From Roseiconus nitratireducens (GTDB lineage Bacteria; Planctomycetota; Planctomycetia; Pirellulales; Pirellulaceae), in NCBI RefSeq assembly GCF_008629675.1, contig NZ_VWOX01000009.1:62001-126000 (forward strand): 64,000 bases of DNA, in the 5' to 3' direction. A program made the translations under genes and the position numbers. The notes under the pieces were generated by a model, which ran no database searches, was not told where the DNA came from, and worked only from the letters and a program-made list of their open reading frames with translations. Every line of letters starts with the position of its first letter. The stretch's first letter is position 1. Positions 33,923-43,102 of the stretch are shown here, piece after piece.

Positions 33923-36199
33923 ATGGTGCACCGTTCGCTACTGCGAGCCGTCTTGCCGGCCTTTGCTTTTGTCTCCGTTGTATTCACGCTCGCCGGCCAG
34001 CTTTCGGCCGCAAACGATCCGATGGATTGGCCTGCCTGGCGCGGACCGCACCAGGACGGCACCTCCCGCGAGATCGGTTTGATCGATCGGTTTGACCCCC
34101 GCGGCGGACCGCAATCCAACGTGCTTTGGAAAAGCGAAGCGGCTGCGGGCATCTCCACCCCGATCGCGTTCAACGGTCGTGTCATGACCATCGTCCGCGA
34201 TTCTCCGGGCACGATCCGCGACGCTGAAAAGGTGATCTGCCTGGACGCCGAAACCGGAGAAGTCGTTTGGGAGAACATTTACAACGTCTTTCTATCCGAC
34301 TTGCCTGCCGAGCGTGTCGGGTGGTCCAACTTGTGCGGGGATCCCTCCACGAATCGCGTGTACGCGTTGGGCGCCTGTTGCCTGCTTCAATGCATCGACG
34401 CGGAGACGGGAGAAACCCAGTGGGCCCGGTCTCTGAGCGAAGAATTCGGGATGCTCAGCACCTACGGAGGACGCACCAACACGCCGGTCCTGTTCGAAAA
34501 CCTGGTGATCATCAGCGGCGTCACCACCGGCTGGGATGAAACGGCGCGGCCGGCGCATCGCTTCTACGCATTTGATCGCTTCAACGGACAATTGGTCTGG
34601 GTGACCGGGACGCGACCGTTGCCCGAGGACACCACCTACAGCACGCCGGTCATTCGCAACATCGATGGGCAACCGGTTTTGATCGCCGGTTCCGGCGATG
34701 GCAGCCTGTATGCCATGCAACCGCGGACCGGAAAGATCCTGTGGAGCGTCCCGCTCTCGCGTCGCGGCATCAATACCTCGCCGGCGGTTGACGATTCTGG
34801 CCACATTTACGCCGGACACGGCGAAGAAAACCCGCGTGGAACGGCGATGGGTGCGATCGTGCGGATCGACGCCCACTTGAAGGGTGAAAACGCCGACGAA
34901 ACGGGAGCCCCCGGTGCCGAACCATTGGAACGTTGGCGGACCGAGGAATTGATGGTCGGCAAAAGTTCTCCGCTGCTTGTGCGGGACCGACTGTACGTCG
35001 TAGAGGATTCTTCGCGGCTGCATGTGCTGGATGTCGTCACCGGCCAGCAGATCGGGGAGCCGATGAAGTTGGGCACCGCCATGCGGGGAAGTCTTTTGTA
35101 CGCCGACGGAAAGATCTTTGCGTGCACGTCCAGCGGCGTTTTCCACATCCTGCGTCCCAGCGATTCGGGCGTGGAGTCCCTGTTCAAAGTCCGACTGCCG
35201 CGAGGCCACGAAGTCGGAGGTTCGCCCATCGTTTCCCACGGACGTCTGTACCTGCCGACGACCGGCGGTCTGTTTTGTCTGGGCAACGCGTCGATCCAAC
35301 CCCAGCTGGCGGGTGAAGATTCACCGGAAGCCCCAAACCGACACGAACAGCCAGAAGGTCCCGTCAAAGATCTGGCCATCGCCACCCTGCGACTGGTGCC
35401 GGCAGAAGCATTGATCCGTCCCGGCGATCCGATGAAGTTTCAGTTGACGGCCTTCAACGCTGCCGGACAACCGCTCGCGGAACTCCCGGCGGATCTGCAC
35501 GTTGAAGTCAGCGGAGGAGGATCGATCGACAACGAACTCAACTTCACCGCGGATGCCTCATCAGGCCACCAAGCCGCCACCGTCACCGTGTCGGCCGGCG
35601 GCCAAACGGCTGCGTCGCGTCTGCGGATCATCCCGCCGCTGCCCTGGTCATTCGATTTTTCGGACGGTGAAGTGCCGGTCACGTGGATCGGTGCCCGCTA
35701 CCGGCACGAGATCAAAAAGGTCGATGGAAAGTTCGCGATGGTCAAGATCACCACCATTCCCAAGGGAACCCGCAGCCAAACCTGGTTTGGTCCCACGGAC
35801 CTGCACGACTACACCGTGACCGCCGACATGATGGCTCAATCCGGGCCCAACAAGCTTCCCGACATGGGACTGATCGCCCAACGCTACACGTTGGACCTGA
35901 TGGGCGAATCGCAACAATTGCAGATTCGCACGTGGACGGCGCAATTGCGGATGGCACAAAGCATCTCGTTGGCCTGGCAACCGGGCGTCTGGTACACCCT
36001 GAAATTCCAAGCGTCGACCGTCGACGGGACGTCGGTGTTGCGGGGAAAGGTCTGGCCCCGCGATGAACCGGAACCGGAAGTCTGGATGCTGACCGCCACC
36101 GATCCGTCGCCCAACTTGCAAGGCAGCCCGGGACTGTTCGGGAACGCCACCAACGCGGAAATCACCATTGATCATGTGCGAGTCGAATCCAACGAATGA
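33923..36199 (+). CDS. Secreted PQQ-like beta-propeller protein with C-terminal beta domains
   Basis: 758 aa from MVHRSLLRAVLPAFAFVSVV (signal peptide). The upstream frame is open but not signal-like. Mature WPAWRGPHQDGTSRE opens the propeller, with repeats such as VICLDAETGEVVWENI, LLQCIDAETGETQWARS and YAMQPRTGKILWSVPLS. From about residue 490 an Ig-like segment appears (LRLVPAEALIRPGDPMKFQLTAF), then a lectin/laminin-G-like domain (FDFSDGEVPVTWIGARYRHE to NAEITIDHVRVES). The mix suggests carbohydrate binding at the cell surface. The stop overlaps the start of an MFS gene by 4 bp, an odd coupling of a secreted propeller with a transporter. Confidence 0.82.
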   Translation: MVHRSLLRAVLPAFAFVSVVFTLAGQLSAANDPMDWPAWRGPHQDGTSREIGLIDRFDPRGGPQSNVLWKSEAAAGISTPIAFNGRVMTIVRDSPGTIRDAEKVICLDAETGEVVWENIYNVFLSDLPAERVGWSNLCGDPSTNRVYALGACCLLQCIDAETGETQWARSLSEEFGMLSTYGGRTNTPVLFENLVIISGVTTGWDETARPAHRFYAFDRFNGQLVWVTGTRPLPEDTTYSTPVIRNIDGQPVLIAGSGDGSLYAMQPRTGKILWSVPLSRRGINTSPAVDDSGHIYAGHGEENPRGTAMGAIVRIDAHLKGENADETGAPGAEPLERWRTEELMVGKSSPLLVRDRLYVVEDSSRLHVLDVVTGQQIGEPMKLGTAMRGSLLYADGKIFACTSSGVFHILRPSDSGVESLFKVRLPRGHEVGGSPIVSHGRLYLPTTGGLFCLGNASIQPQLAGEDSPEAPNRHEQPEGPVKDLAIATLRLVPAEALIRPGDPMKFQLTAFNAAGQPLAELPADLHVEVSGGGSIDNELNFTADASSGHQAATVTVSAGGQTAASRLRIIPPLPWSFDFSDGEVPVTWIGARYRHEIKKVDGKFAMVKITTIPKGTRSQTWFGPTDLHDYTVTADMMAQSGPNKLPDMGLIAQRYTLDLMGESQQLQIRTWTAQLRMAQSISLAWQPGVWYTLKFQASTVDGTSVLRGKVWPRDEPEPEVWMLTATDPSPNLQGSPGLFGNATNAEITIDHVRVESNE

Positions 36200-37572
36200 A
36201 TCAGGACTTTACCTCCCCACCCTCCGCGATCGTCAAATGGACCGTGTGCGTGATCGCGGCGATCGGTTTTGCGTTCGACATCTACGAACTGCTGATGCTG
36301 CCCCTGATCCTGCGTCCGGCTTTGTCGGAGCTGGCGGGAGTCGCCCCCGGGACGCCGGAATTTGAATACTGGCGAGGGATTCTATTCTTCGTGCCGGCGA
36401 TGGTCGGTGGCGTGTTCGGATTGCTGGGCGGATACCTGACGGACCTCTGGGGCCGACGACGTGTGCTGGTTATCAGCATCTTGCTGTACGCGTTCAGCGC
36501 GTTGGCCAGCGGGTTTGTGCAGTCGGTCGAATGGCTGCTGTTCTTTCGCTGCACGACATTCATCGGCGTGTGCGTGGAGTTCGTCGCGGCCGTGGCATGG
36601 CTGGCGGAATTGTTTCCCCAACCGAAGCAACGGGAAGCGGTGTTGGGCTACACCCAAGCCTTCTCGTCGATCGGAGGATTGTTAGTGACCGCGGCAAATT
36701 ACCTGGCCGTCCAGTACGCGTCGCAGCTGCCGGAAATCGCCGGTGGGCACGAAGCCTGGCGTTACACGGTCATCTCGGGGGTGATCCCGGCGATCCCATT
36801 GATCGTGATCCGCCCCTTCCTGCCGGAATCACCGGCCTGGGCCCAGCAGAAGGCAGCCGGAACACTGAAGCGTCCCAGTTTGGCGGAACTGTTCTCACCG
36901 ACCTACCGTCGCACGACGGTCGTCACGACGTTGATGTTCGCATGCAGCTACGGGGCCGCGTTTGGGGCGCTTCAGCAAACTCCGTCGATTGTTCCCAGCT
37001 TGCCCGAAGTCCGCGCCCAGACCGAAAAGCTGAGCGTCCCGGAAAAGAAACGGTTCGAACAGCAAGTCGCCGCAACCGTCAACGGCTACCAGGAGCTTGG
37101 CGGGCTGGCGGGACGTTTTGCGCTGGCGACCCTGGCGATCGTGATCGTCAGCCGTCGCTGGTTGTTCCGCATCTTTCAGTGGCCCGGTTTGGTGATCGTT
37201 CCGCTGTTGTACTTTTACCCGGCACGGGAAGACCTTTCGATGCTGAAAGTCGGCATCTTCGTGGCGGGGTTGCTGACGGTGGCCCAATTCAGCTTCTGGG
37301 GAAACTATTTGCCGCGTGTCTATCCGCTGCACTTGCGTGGAACCGGCGAAAGCTTTGCGGCCAACATCGGCGGTCGCATGATCGGGACCTCCTTCGCCGC
37401 GCTCACCGCGTACCTGGCCACACAATTGCCCAGCGGCGAAACGGCCGTGGCCGCCGGCATCGTGGCCCTGCTGGTGTATGCCGTGGGAGCGGTGCTGTCG
37501 TTCTTCCTGCCGGAACCGGAATTGGCCGCCGAAACGGCGGCGGAACTGAACGAGCCGTCTGTGTCCGACTAA
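36196..37572 (+). CDS. MFS transporter
   Basis: 458 aa with about 12 TM segments. The start FAFDIYELLMLPLILRPAL and the loop GYLTDLWGRRRVLV (motif A) resemble the sugar-porter/metabolite:H+ symporters. A long cytosolic loop between TM6 and TM7 (PSLPEVRAQTEKLSVPEKKRFEQ) is characteristic of planctomycete members. The ATG overlaps the upstream propeller stop (ATGA), so the two proteins are coexpressed. Import of a product released or bound by the propeller protein is a reasonable inference. The substrate is unknown. Confidence 0.85.
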   Translation: MNQDFTSPPSAIVKWTVCVIAAIGFAFDIYELLMLPLILRPALSELAGVAPGTPEFEYWRGILFFVPAMVGGVFGLLGGYLTDLWGRRRVLVISILLYAFSALASGFVQSVEWLLFFRCTTFIGVCVEFVAAVAWLAELFPQPKQREAVLGYTQAFSSIGGLLVTAANYLAVQYASQLPEIAGGHEAWRYTVISGVIPAIPLIVIRPFLPESPAWAQQKAAGTLKRPSLAELFSPTYRRTTVVTTLMFACSYGAAFGALQQTPSIVPSLPEVRAQTEKLSVPEKKRFEQQVAATVNGYQELGGLAGRFALATLAIVIVSRRWLFRIFQWPGLVIVPLLYFYPAREDLSMLKVGIFVAGLLTVAQFSFWGNYLPRVYPLHLRGTGESFAANIGGRMIGTSFAALTAYLATQLPSGETAVAAGIVALLVYAVGAVLSFFLPEPELAAETAAELNEPSVSD

Positions 37573-37704
37573 GGACGGATGCCCGGGTGGGCGGCTACGT
37601 GGCTGGGCAGATACGTGGCTGGACAACATCACGTTGTCGCGGATTGTTCGTCCGTCACGAAGTCGATGGCGCAATGGTTCACAGACGGTCGCAAGGTGGT
37701 ATCA

Positions 37705-37763
37705 CCACGCTCTGGCGAGCGTGGCTACATCAACTTGCGTCTTCCACGCTCTGGTGAGCGTGG
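37705..37763. repeat. Two copies of a 20-bp perfect hairpin, possible bidirectional terminator
   Basis: CCACGCTCTGGCGAGCGTGG (37705-37724) and the same with TGGT loop (37744-37763) each form an 8-bp stem, 39 bp apart, followed by CTACRTCAA. They lie between the convergent MFS and 130-aa genes. A second small stem, GACAAC/GTTGTC, occurs at 37622-37638. Confidence 0.75.
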
Positions 37764-37768
37764 CTACG

Positions 37769-38161
37769 TCAATTCGTGGTGCCGCGTCCGGAGCTCGATT
37801 CAGCCAAGGGCCGACATCGGGCGTAGAACGACTCCGTACGATACTGGCATTCGATTCGGGCGGCCTGGGCCAACAGACGCTGGGCCAGATCCAGGTTGCC
37901 GCTGTTGAATGATTGGACGGCCAGCGAAGCCAGAGCGGCGGCCCGATCGGCGTCACGTTCGACCCGCGAGAGCCAGCACGCGGCCTCTTGCCAACAGCGA
38001 CGCTCCGCCCCGCGCAACGCATTGGCGGCTAACGCGGCTTGCCGACTGCGCAAACCGCAGAGGTTCAGTTTCAGCGGCCCAAATTCCGTCGGCCAAACAC
38101 ATCCCCGCCAAGCGGACTGCGCCTCTTGGATGCTTGTCTGAAACGCTTGCAAATTCACCAC
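37769..38161 (-). CDS. Conserved-looking small helical protein
   Basis: About 130 aa starting at GTG 38161 (or 38158), reading VVNLQAFQTSIQEAQSAWRG. I do not recognise a family, but it looks real: composition is helical (RQAALAANALRGAERRCWQEAACWLSRVERDADRAAALA), Arg/Ala-rich with a TPR-like spacing, and the region has no other use. The frame also runs on upstream, antisense to a kinase gene, where it is a shadow. It lies between the tandem hairpins and the divergent kinase start. Confidence 0.6.
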   Translation of the reverse strand: MVNLQAFQTSIQEAQSAWRGCVWPTEFGPLKLNLCGLRSRQAALAANALRGAERRCWQEAACWLSRVERDADRAAALASLAVQSFNSGNLDLAQRLLAQAARIECQYRTESFYARCRPLAESSSGRGTTN

Positions 38162-38366
38162 GTCAACTCTTTGCAAAACAGAAAACTTTACGGCTGCTGA
38201 GATGCTTCTCCGGCGTTTAGACTTTAGCGCCAATGCGAATGGCGTGCCGTATGGAGCGGCGGGCTGACGTTTTCGTGCTTTTGGCGATTCCGTTGGGATC
38301 GCGTCCATCGATCTCAAGGACAGGCCATTGACCGGGCTTACCAACCACCCCCGTGGTCCAACGTCC

Positions 38367-39230
38367 ATGGACCACACCCCCAGTTCAACGGTCTCGGATG
38401 CGGGACCGGCCACGTTGGAACAGGTCGCCACGCTGGAACAGGTCGAACGAAGGCGACAGCGATTGGAATCGTTGGGGACCTTGGCCGGTGGGATCGCCCA
38501 TGACCTGAACAACTTGCTGACGCCGATTCTGATGAGTTGCAAGATGCTCCAGCGTGAGCAGTCCAACGTCGATCGGGAGGCGCTCTTGCAGACCATCGGA
38601 TCGGCCGCCGCACGCGGTGCCGACCTGATCGCGCAACTGCTGACCTTCACACGCGGCGGTGACGCCCAACACCGCCCGACCCAGATCGCGGATTTCTTGC
38701 CGGAGATCGTCGCCATCCTTCGCCGGACCCTCCGCGAGGACGTGCGTGTGACCCTGGAAATCGAACCGGACCTGCCGGAGGTACTGGGCGATGAAACGGA
38801 ACTCAGCCAGGTCGTGATGAATCTTGCGATCAACGCCCGCGATGCCATGCCCGAAGGTGGCGATCTTGGAATCCGCGCCGCCCGACTGACTCTGACCACG
38901 GAGCGAGCCTTCTTGACCAAGACCCTTGCCCCGGGCGAGTACGTGATCCTGGAGGTTTCGGACACGGGGCGGGGGATTCCGTCCAATATTTGCGACCGGA
39001 TCTTTGACCCGTTCTTCACGACCAAAGAACGGGGCCAGGGAACCGGGCTGGGGCTCAGCACCACGCTGGGGATCGTCAAGAGCCATCAAGGTTGCATCGG
39101 AATTGATTCCACCCTTGGTCGGGGAAGCACATTTTCGATCGTGCTGCCGCCCCACGCGTCCGCAACGGAGCGTCAACCGACGGCGGATCCGCAAGAGGTT
39201 CGCTTGCCCACGGCAGAGGACGGTTGCTGA
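38367..39230 (+). CDS. Soluble histidine kinase without sensor domain
   Basis: 287 aa from ATG 38367. A TTG 13 codons earlier is possible. A short N-terminus with a doubled ATLEQV is followed directly by the H-box GTLAGGIAHDLNNLLTPIL (H45), then the ATPase core with NLAINARDAMPEGG, DTGRGIP, FDPFFTTKERGQGTGLGL and GRGSTFSIVLP. There is no TM, PAS or GAF region, so the input must come from a partner protein or from the regulator encoded next. The stop shares one base with the next start, so kinase and regulator are linked. Confidence 0.88.
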   Translation: MDHTPSSTVSDAGPATLEQVATLEQVERRRQRLESLGTLAGGIAHDLNNLLTPILMSCKMLQREQSNVDREALLQTIGSAAARGADLIAQLLTFTRGGDAQHRPTQIADFLPEIVAILRRTLREDVRVTLEIEPDLPEVLGDETELSQVVMNLAINARDAMPEGGDLGIRAARLTLTTERAFLTKTLAPGEYVILEVSDTGRGIPSNICDRIFDPFFTTKERGQGTGLGLSTTLGIVKSHQGCIGIDSTLGRGSTFSIVLPPHASATERQPTADPQEVRLPTAEDGC

Positions 39231-40675
39231 TGAGCTCCGTACCCGGCGCCCGTACATTGCTGGTCGTTGATGACGACCCGTTGATCCTGCAGTGCATGAA
39301 GTTGTGCTTGCCCGAACCGGATTACCACGTGCTGGTGGCCGATTCGGCTGAACGCGGGCTGGAGGCGTTTCGCAGTCATCGGCCCGATGCGGTCCTGCTG
39401 GACGTCCAATTGCCCGATCGGTCGGGCCTGGCCGCGGTCCATGACTTTCATGAGCTTGACCGACGCGTTCCCGTCATCGTCATGACCGGCCACGGCAGCG
39501 CGGAAGTCGCGATCACGGCGATGTCGGGGGGCGCGTTTGAGTATGTCACCAAGCCCTTCGAACCGGACGAGATCCTGCCCCTGATCGACTCCGCTTTGGA
39601 AACCAGCCAGATGGCTCGGCGGCCCGCGGTGCTGCCCACGCAGACGCTGGACCAGCCGCCCGAAAGTGCCGACCGGATGCTCGGCGACTGCCCGGCGATG
39701 GTCGACGTCTTCCGCCAAATCGGTCGGGTTGCCTCACGCGACGTTGCAGTATTGATCCTGGGCGAAACCGGAACCGGCAAGGAAGTCGTCGCGCGAGCGA
39801 TCTTCCAGCACAGCCGGCGCTTCGACCAGACATTCCATGCGATCAACTGCGCCGCGATCCCCGAGACGCTGTTGGAAAGCGAACTGTTCGGCCACGAGAA
39901 AGGTTCGTTCACCGGGGCCGACCAGCGTCGCATTGGTAAATTCGAGATCTGTCACCGCGGCACGTTGTTCCTGGACGAGATCGGTGAGATGTCTCCGATC
40001 ATGCAAACGAAACTGCTGCGCGTGCTGCAAGAGAAAGAATTCGAACGCGTCGGCGGAAGCACCCCGATCAAGACCGACGTTCGAATCATTGCCGCGACCA
40101 ACCGCGACTTGGAAGCCGCGATCACTGAGGGAAGCTTTCGCAGCGACCTGTTTTACCGCTTGAACGAGTTCACGATTCGACTGCCCCCGCTTCGCGAACG
40201 CGGCGACGACATCGGCCGCATGGCCGAGTATTTCTTTGCCGTGTATGCCCGCACGCTAGGAAAAGACTTTGTGGCGATCGCCGACGAAACCATGCGTCGG
40301 TTGCTTGCACATCGCTGGCCGGGCAACGTCCGCGAACTGCAGGGGATCGTCAAACAAACTCTGTTGAAAGCGAGCGGACCGGTCATTGTGCCGGCCTTCC
40401 TGCCGACCGGTTTTGCCGGAGGCGATCCGGCGGCGCCCGAACCGGGGCCCACCGCCGACTGGCACAAGCCGCTCGGGGAAGAGATTGCCGCCCGACTGAA
40501 CGACGGTTCGCACAACTTGAGCGATGAGATTCACGCCGCGGTCGATCTGCTTCTGATCCAAACGGTGCTCAAAGCCACCGGGGGAAACTTGAGCGAAACC
40601 AGCCTGCGGTTGGGCGTCAGTCGCCCGACCTTGCGGAACCGCATGAAACAGTTGGGACTCGATCGCCCGGCCTGA
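39230..40675 (+). CDS. Sigma-54-dependent response regulator (NtrC family)
   Basis: 481 aa from MSSVPGARTLLVVDDDP. Receiver with D58 in LLDVQLPD and the TKPFE lysine; AAA+ domain with GETGTGKE, loop GSFTGADQRR (a Ser variant of GAFTGA, still common in active members) and GTLFLDEIGEM; Fis HTH at the end (GGNLSETSLRLGVSRPTLRNRMKQL). Together with the kinase directly upstream it forms the second NtrC-type system in the window. Targets unknown. Confidence 0.92.
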   Translation: MSSVPGARTLLVVDDDPLILQCMKLCLPEPDYHVLVADSAERGLEAFRSHRPDAVLLDVQLPDRSGLAAVHDFHELDRRVPVIVMTGHGSAEVAITAMSGGAFEYVTKPFEPDEILPLIDSALETSQMARRPAVLPTQTLDQPPESADRMLGDCPAMVDVFRQIGRVASRDVAVLILGETGTGKEVVARAIFQHSRRFDQTFHAINCAAIPETLLESELFGHEKGSFTGADQRRIGKFEICHRGTLFLDEIGEMSPIMQTKLLRVLQEKEFERVGGSTPIKTDVRIIAATNRDLEAAITEGSFRSDLFYRLNEFTIRLPPLRERGDDIGRMAEYFFAVYARTLGKDFVAIADETMRRLLAHRWPGNVRELQGIVKQTLLKASGPVIVPAFLPTGFAGGDPAAPEPGPTADWHKPLGEEIAARLNDGSHNLSDEIHAAVDLLLIQTVLKATGGNLSETSLRLGVSRPTLRNRMKQLGLDRPA

Positions 40676-40857
40676 CCATCGCGGGCAACGACCGACCACG
40701 CCGGCCCGGGTTCCGGCAGACCGTCCGGTCGACCGGCGGCGTTCAAGAGTTTCCTATGGATCTCGACGGGCCGCATATCGTCTCCCGCCACGGAATGTTA
40801 AAGTGAGCCGCTTTCAAGCAGCCCGGTTTCGCACGTTCTAGCAAGGGTCCAGCAACG

Positions 40858-42921
40858 TTGGCGCAGAGAATCAATGATCCGTGGACGGTCCAAGACGCAG
40901 CTTCGGAGTATGGCATCGATCGCTGGGGGGACGGGTACTTTTCCATCTCCCCGGATGGGACGGTGCTGGTCACACCCGACCGAGACCCCGCTTCCGGAAT
41001 CGATCTGAAATCGCTGGTCGATCGCCTGCGCGACCGCGGCTTGGAACTTCCGATTCTGTTGCGCTTCAACGGGATTCTGCGTGACCGACTGCACCGCTTG
41101 GACGATTGCTTCTCCAAGGCGATCGCCGAACAAGGCTATCAGAATCGCTACCGTTGCGTGTTTCCCATCAAGGTGAACCAGCAACGCGAAGTCGTCCAGC
41201 AAATCGTGGGCGAAGGTGCCAAACTGGGATTCGGGATCGAGGCGGGCAGTAAGCCGGAACTCTTGGCGGCCATCGCGATGAGTGAGCCGTGCGTCCCGAT
41301 CGTCTGCAACGGATTCAAAGACGAGGAATTCATCCGGCTGGTGATGATGGCCCAGCGTCTGGGACGAAAGATGCTGCCGGTGATCGAGAAGATGTCCGAG
41401 CTGGATTTGATTCTCCGCGTGGCCTCCGAAATCGGAGTCCGGCCGACCTTCGGCATGCGGGTCAAACTGGCGACGCGAGGCAGCGGGCGATGGCAGGCCA
41501 GCGGCGGTTACCGCAGCAAATTCGGTTTGACGGTGGCCGAGGTTCTTTCGGCCCTGGACCGTTTGATCGACATGGACATGGCCGACTGTTTCCAACTGCT
41601 GCATTTTCACGTGGGAAGTCAGATCGGAAACATCCGCCAGCTGAAGTCCGCCATTCTGGAAGCGGCCAGGATTTACGTCGACCTGCAACGTCGTGGCGCA
41701 GCCATGGGCTATCTGGACGTCGGCGGCGGTCTGGGCGTCGACTACGATGGATCGCGGAGCGACACCGAATCGAGCATGAACTATTCCATGCAGGAATACG
41801 CCAACGACGTGGTCTTTCACGTGCAAAGCGTGTGCGATGAGACCGGGGTTCCCCATCCCCAGCTGATTTCCGAAAGTGGGCGCGCCCTGACCGCCCAGCA
41901 CAGCGTGCTGGTGATGGAAACCCTCGGCGTGACCTCCCAAGGCAACACGGTCCTGCCGCCCTGGGCGACGCCTGACGAAGCGGAGTCCGGGATCGACGGA
42001 GGTCCGCCGGAGGATTATGAAAAGCCGGTGCACGATCTGTGGAGCGCCTACACGACGCTGTCCGCGGAAAACATGATGGAGACGTTTCACGATGCTCAGG
42101 TCGCACTGGACCTGTGCATGAACCTGTTCAGCGGCGGCTACCTGCCGCTGGAGCAACGCGTCGCCGCGGAGAACCTGTATTTCGCGCTCTGCCATCGGCT
42201 TCGCCAGCTTTCCAGCGAACAGCAGCACGTGTCATCAGAGCTGAAACAGTTGGACCGCATGTTGTCGGACATCTATTTCGTCAACTTCTCCTTGTTCCAA
42301 TCGATGCCGGACTCCTGGGCGATCGACCAGCTGTTCCCGATCATGCCCATCCATCGACTGGATGAACCCCCGACCCGCCATGCGGTGCTCGGTGATATCA
42401 CCTGCGACAGCGACGGCAAAGTCGATTCGTTCGTTTGCAGTGGCGAACGACGCAGCACCGTGCGGCTGCACTCAATTCAGAACGGTGATTCCTATCAGTT
42501 GGGCGTCTTCATGGTGGGGGCCTATCAGGAAATTCTGGGAGACCTGCACAACCTGTTCGGCGACACGCATGCCGTGCACGTCGAGTCCGAAGGCGGTGCG
42601 GTCCGCGTTCGTTCGATCGTCAAGGGTGACACCGTCTCGGAAGTGCTCTCGTACGTCCAATACGACGACCGCGAACTGATCGAGAAACTTCAGGAATCGG
42701 TCGAAGAAGCTATTTCGCAAGGCTGGATCGACCACCAGCAAGCCGGACAGACGGTCGCCACCTTCGAGCAAGCCCTGACCGGTTACACTTATCTGACACG
42801 GACCAAGACGACCGGCCACCCCGACGACCTGCATCTGCCGGCCAGGAAGGATGAGGACATGCCGGAGCTGCCGCGTCAAACGGCCGACGGAAGCTACGCT
42901 GCACACGCCGACCGAAACTGA
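40858..42921 (+). CDS. speA: Biosynthetic arginine decarboxylase
   Basis: 687 aa from a TTG start (AQRINDPWTVQDAASEYGIDRWGDGYF), the usual SpeA beginning and close to the family length (about 630-660). The PLP lysine is K105 in VFPIKVNQQREVV. The alanine-racemase-like barrel has the substrate/PLP signatures HFHVGSQIGNI and GGGLGVDYDGSRSD. The C-terminal domain closes with DTHAVHV and DTVSEVLSYVQYD. It converts arginine to agmatine in polyamine synthesis and acts in the cytoplasm. Single gene; the tail of about 30 charged residues is extra. Non-ATG start noted, no alternative ATG nearby. Confidence 0.93.
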   Translation: MAQRINDPWTVQDAASEYGIDRWGDGYFSISPDGTVLVTPDRDPASGIDLKSLVDRLRDRGLELPILLRFNGILRDRLHRLDDCFSKAIAEQGYQNRYRCVFPIKVNQQREVVQQIVGEGAKLGFGIEAGSKPELLAAIAMSEPCVPIVCNGFKDEEFIRLVMMAQRLGRKMLPVIEKMSELDLILRVASEIGVRPTFGMRVKLATRGSGRWQASGGYRSKFGLTVAEVLSALDRLIDMDMADCFQLLHFHVGSQIGNIRQLKSAILEAARIYVDLQRRGAAMGYLDVGGGLGVDYDGSRSDTESSMNYSMQEYANDVVFHVQSVCDETGVPHPQLISESGRALTAQHSVLVMETLGVTSQGNTVLPPWATPDEAESGIDGGPPEDYEKPVHDLWSAYTTLSAENMMETFHDAQVALDLCMNLFSGGYLPLEQRVAAENLYFALCHRLRQLSSEQQHVSSELKQLDRMLSDIYFVNFSLFQSMPDSWAIDQLFPIMPIHRLDEPPTRHAVLGDITCDSDGKVDSFVCSGERRSTVRLHSIQNGDSYQLGVFMVGAYQEILGDLHNLFGDTHAVHVESEGGAVRVRSIVKGDTVSEVLSYVQYDDRELIEKLQESVEEAISQGWIDHQQAGQTVATFEQALTGYTYLTRTKTTGHPDDLHLPARKDEDMPELPRQTADGSYAAHADRN

Positions 42922-42938
42922 TCCCGAACCGGCGTTCT

Positions 42939-42978
42939 GTCCCCGCACAATGCTCGCCGTCCCCGCGCGATGCTCGGA
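42939..42978. repeat. 20-bp direct tandem repeat
   Basis: GTCCCCGCACAATGCTCGCC followed at once by GTCCCCGCGCGATGCTCGGA, in the gap between speA and the membrane operon. It resembles the GTCCCCGYRCGGAATGC tails in the repeat array at 56 kb. Confidence 0.65.
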
Positions 42979-43102
42979 GGCGGGTGCTGCAAATTGATTC
43001 GACAGTCGCTTCGCCTCGACTTTCACCGTTTTGCGGACCGTCGGACGCTTCGGTTTGGCGATCATCCTTACCCGATTCCGCGCGGCGGGAGGGCGCGACA
43101 AC

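Noticed and set aside
36531-37757. 408-aa plus-strand frame within the MFS gene
   Set aside because: Out-of-frame shadow; the MFS frame has clear TM pattern and motif A.
38162-39079. Upstream part of the minus frame that ends in the 130-aa protein
   Set aside because: Antisense to the histidine kinase gene; only the part after the GTG at 38161 looks coding.
40798-42228. 476-aa minus-strand frame opposite arginine decarboxylase
   Set aside because: Shadow of speA; composition and motifs match no protein family.
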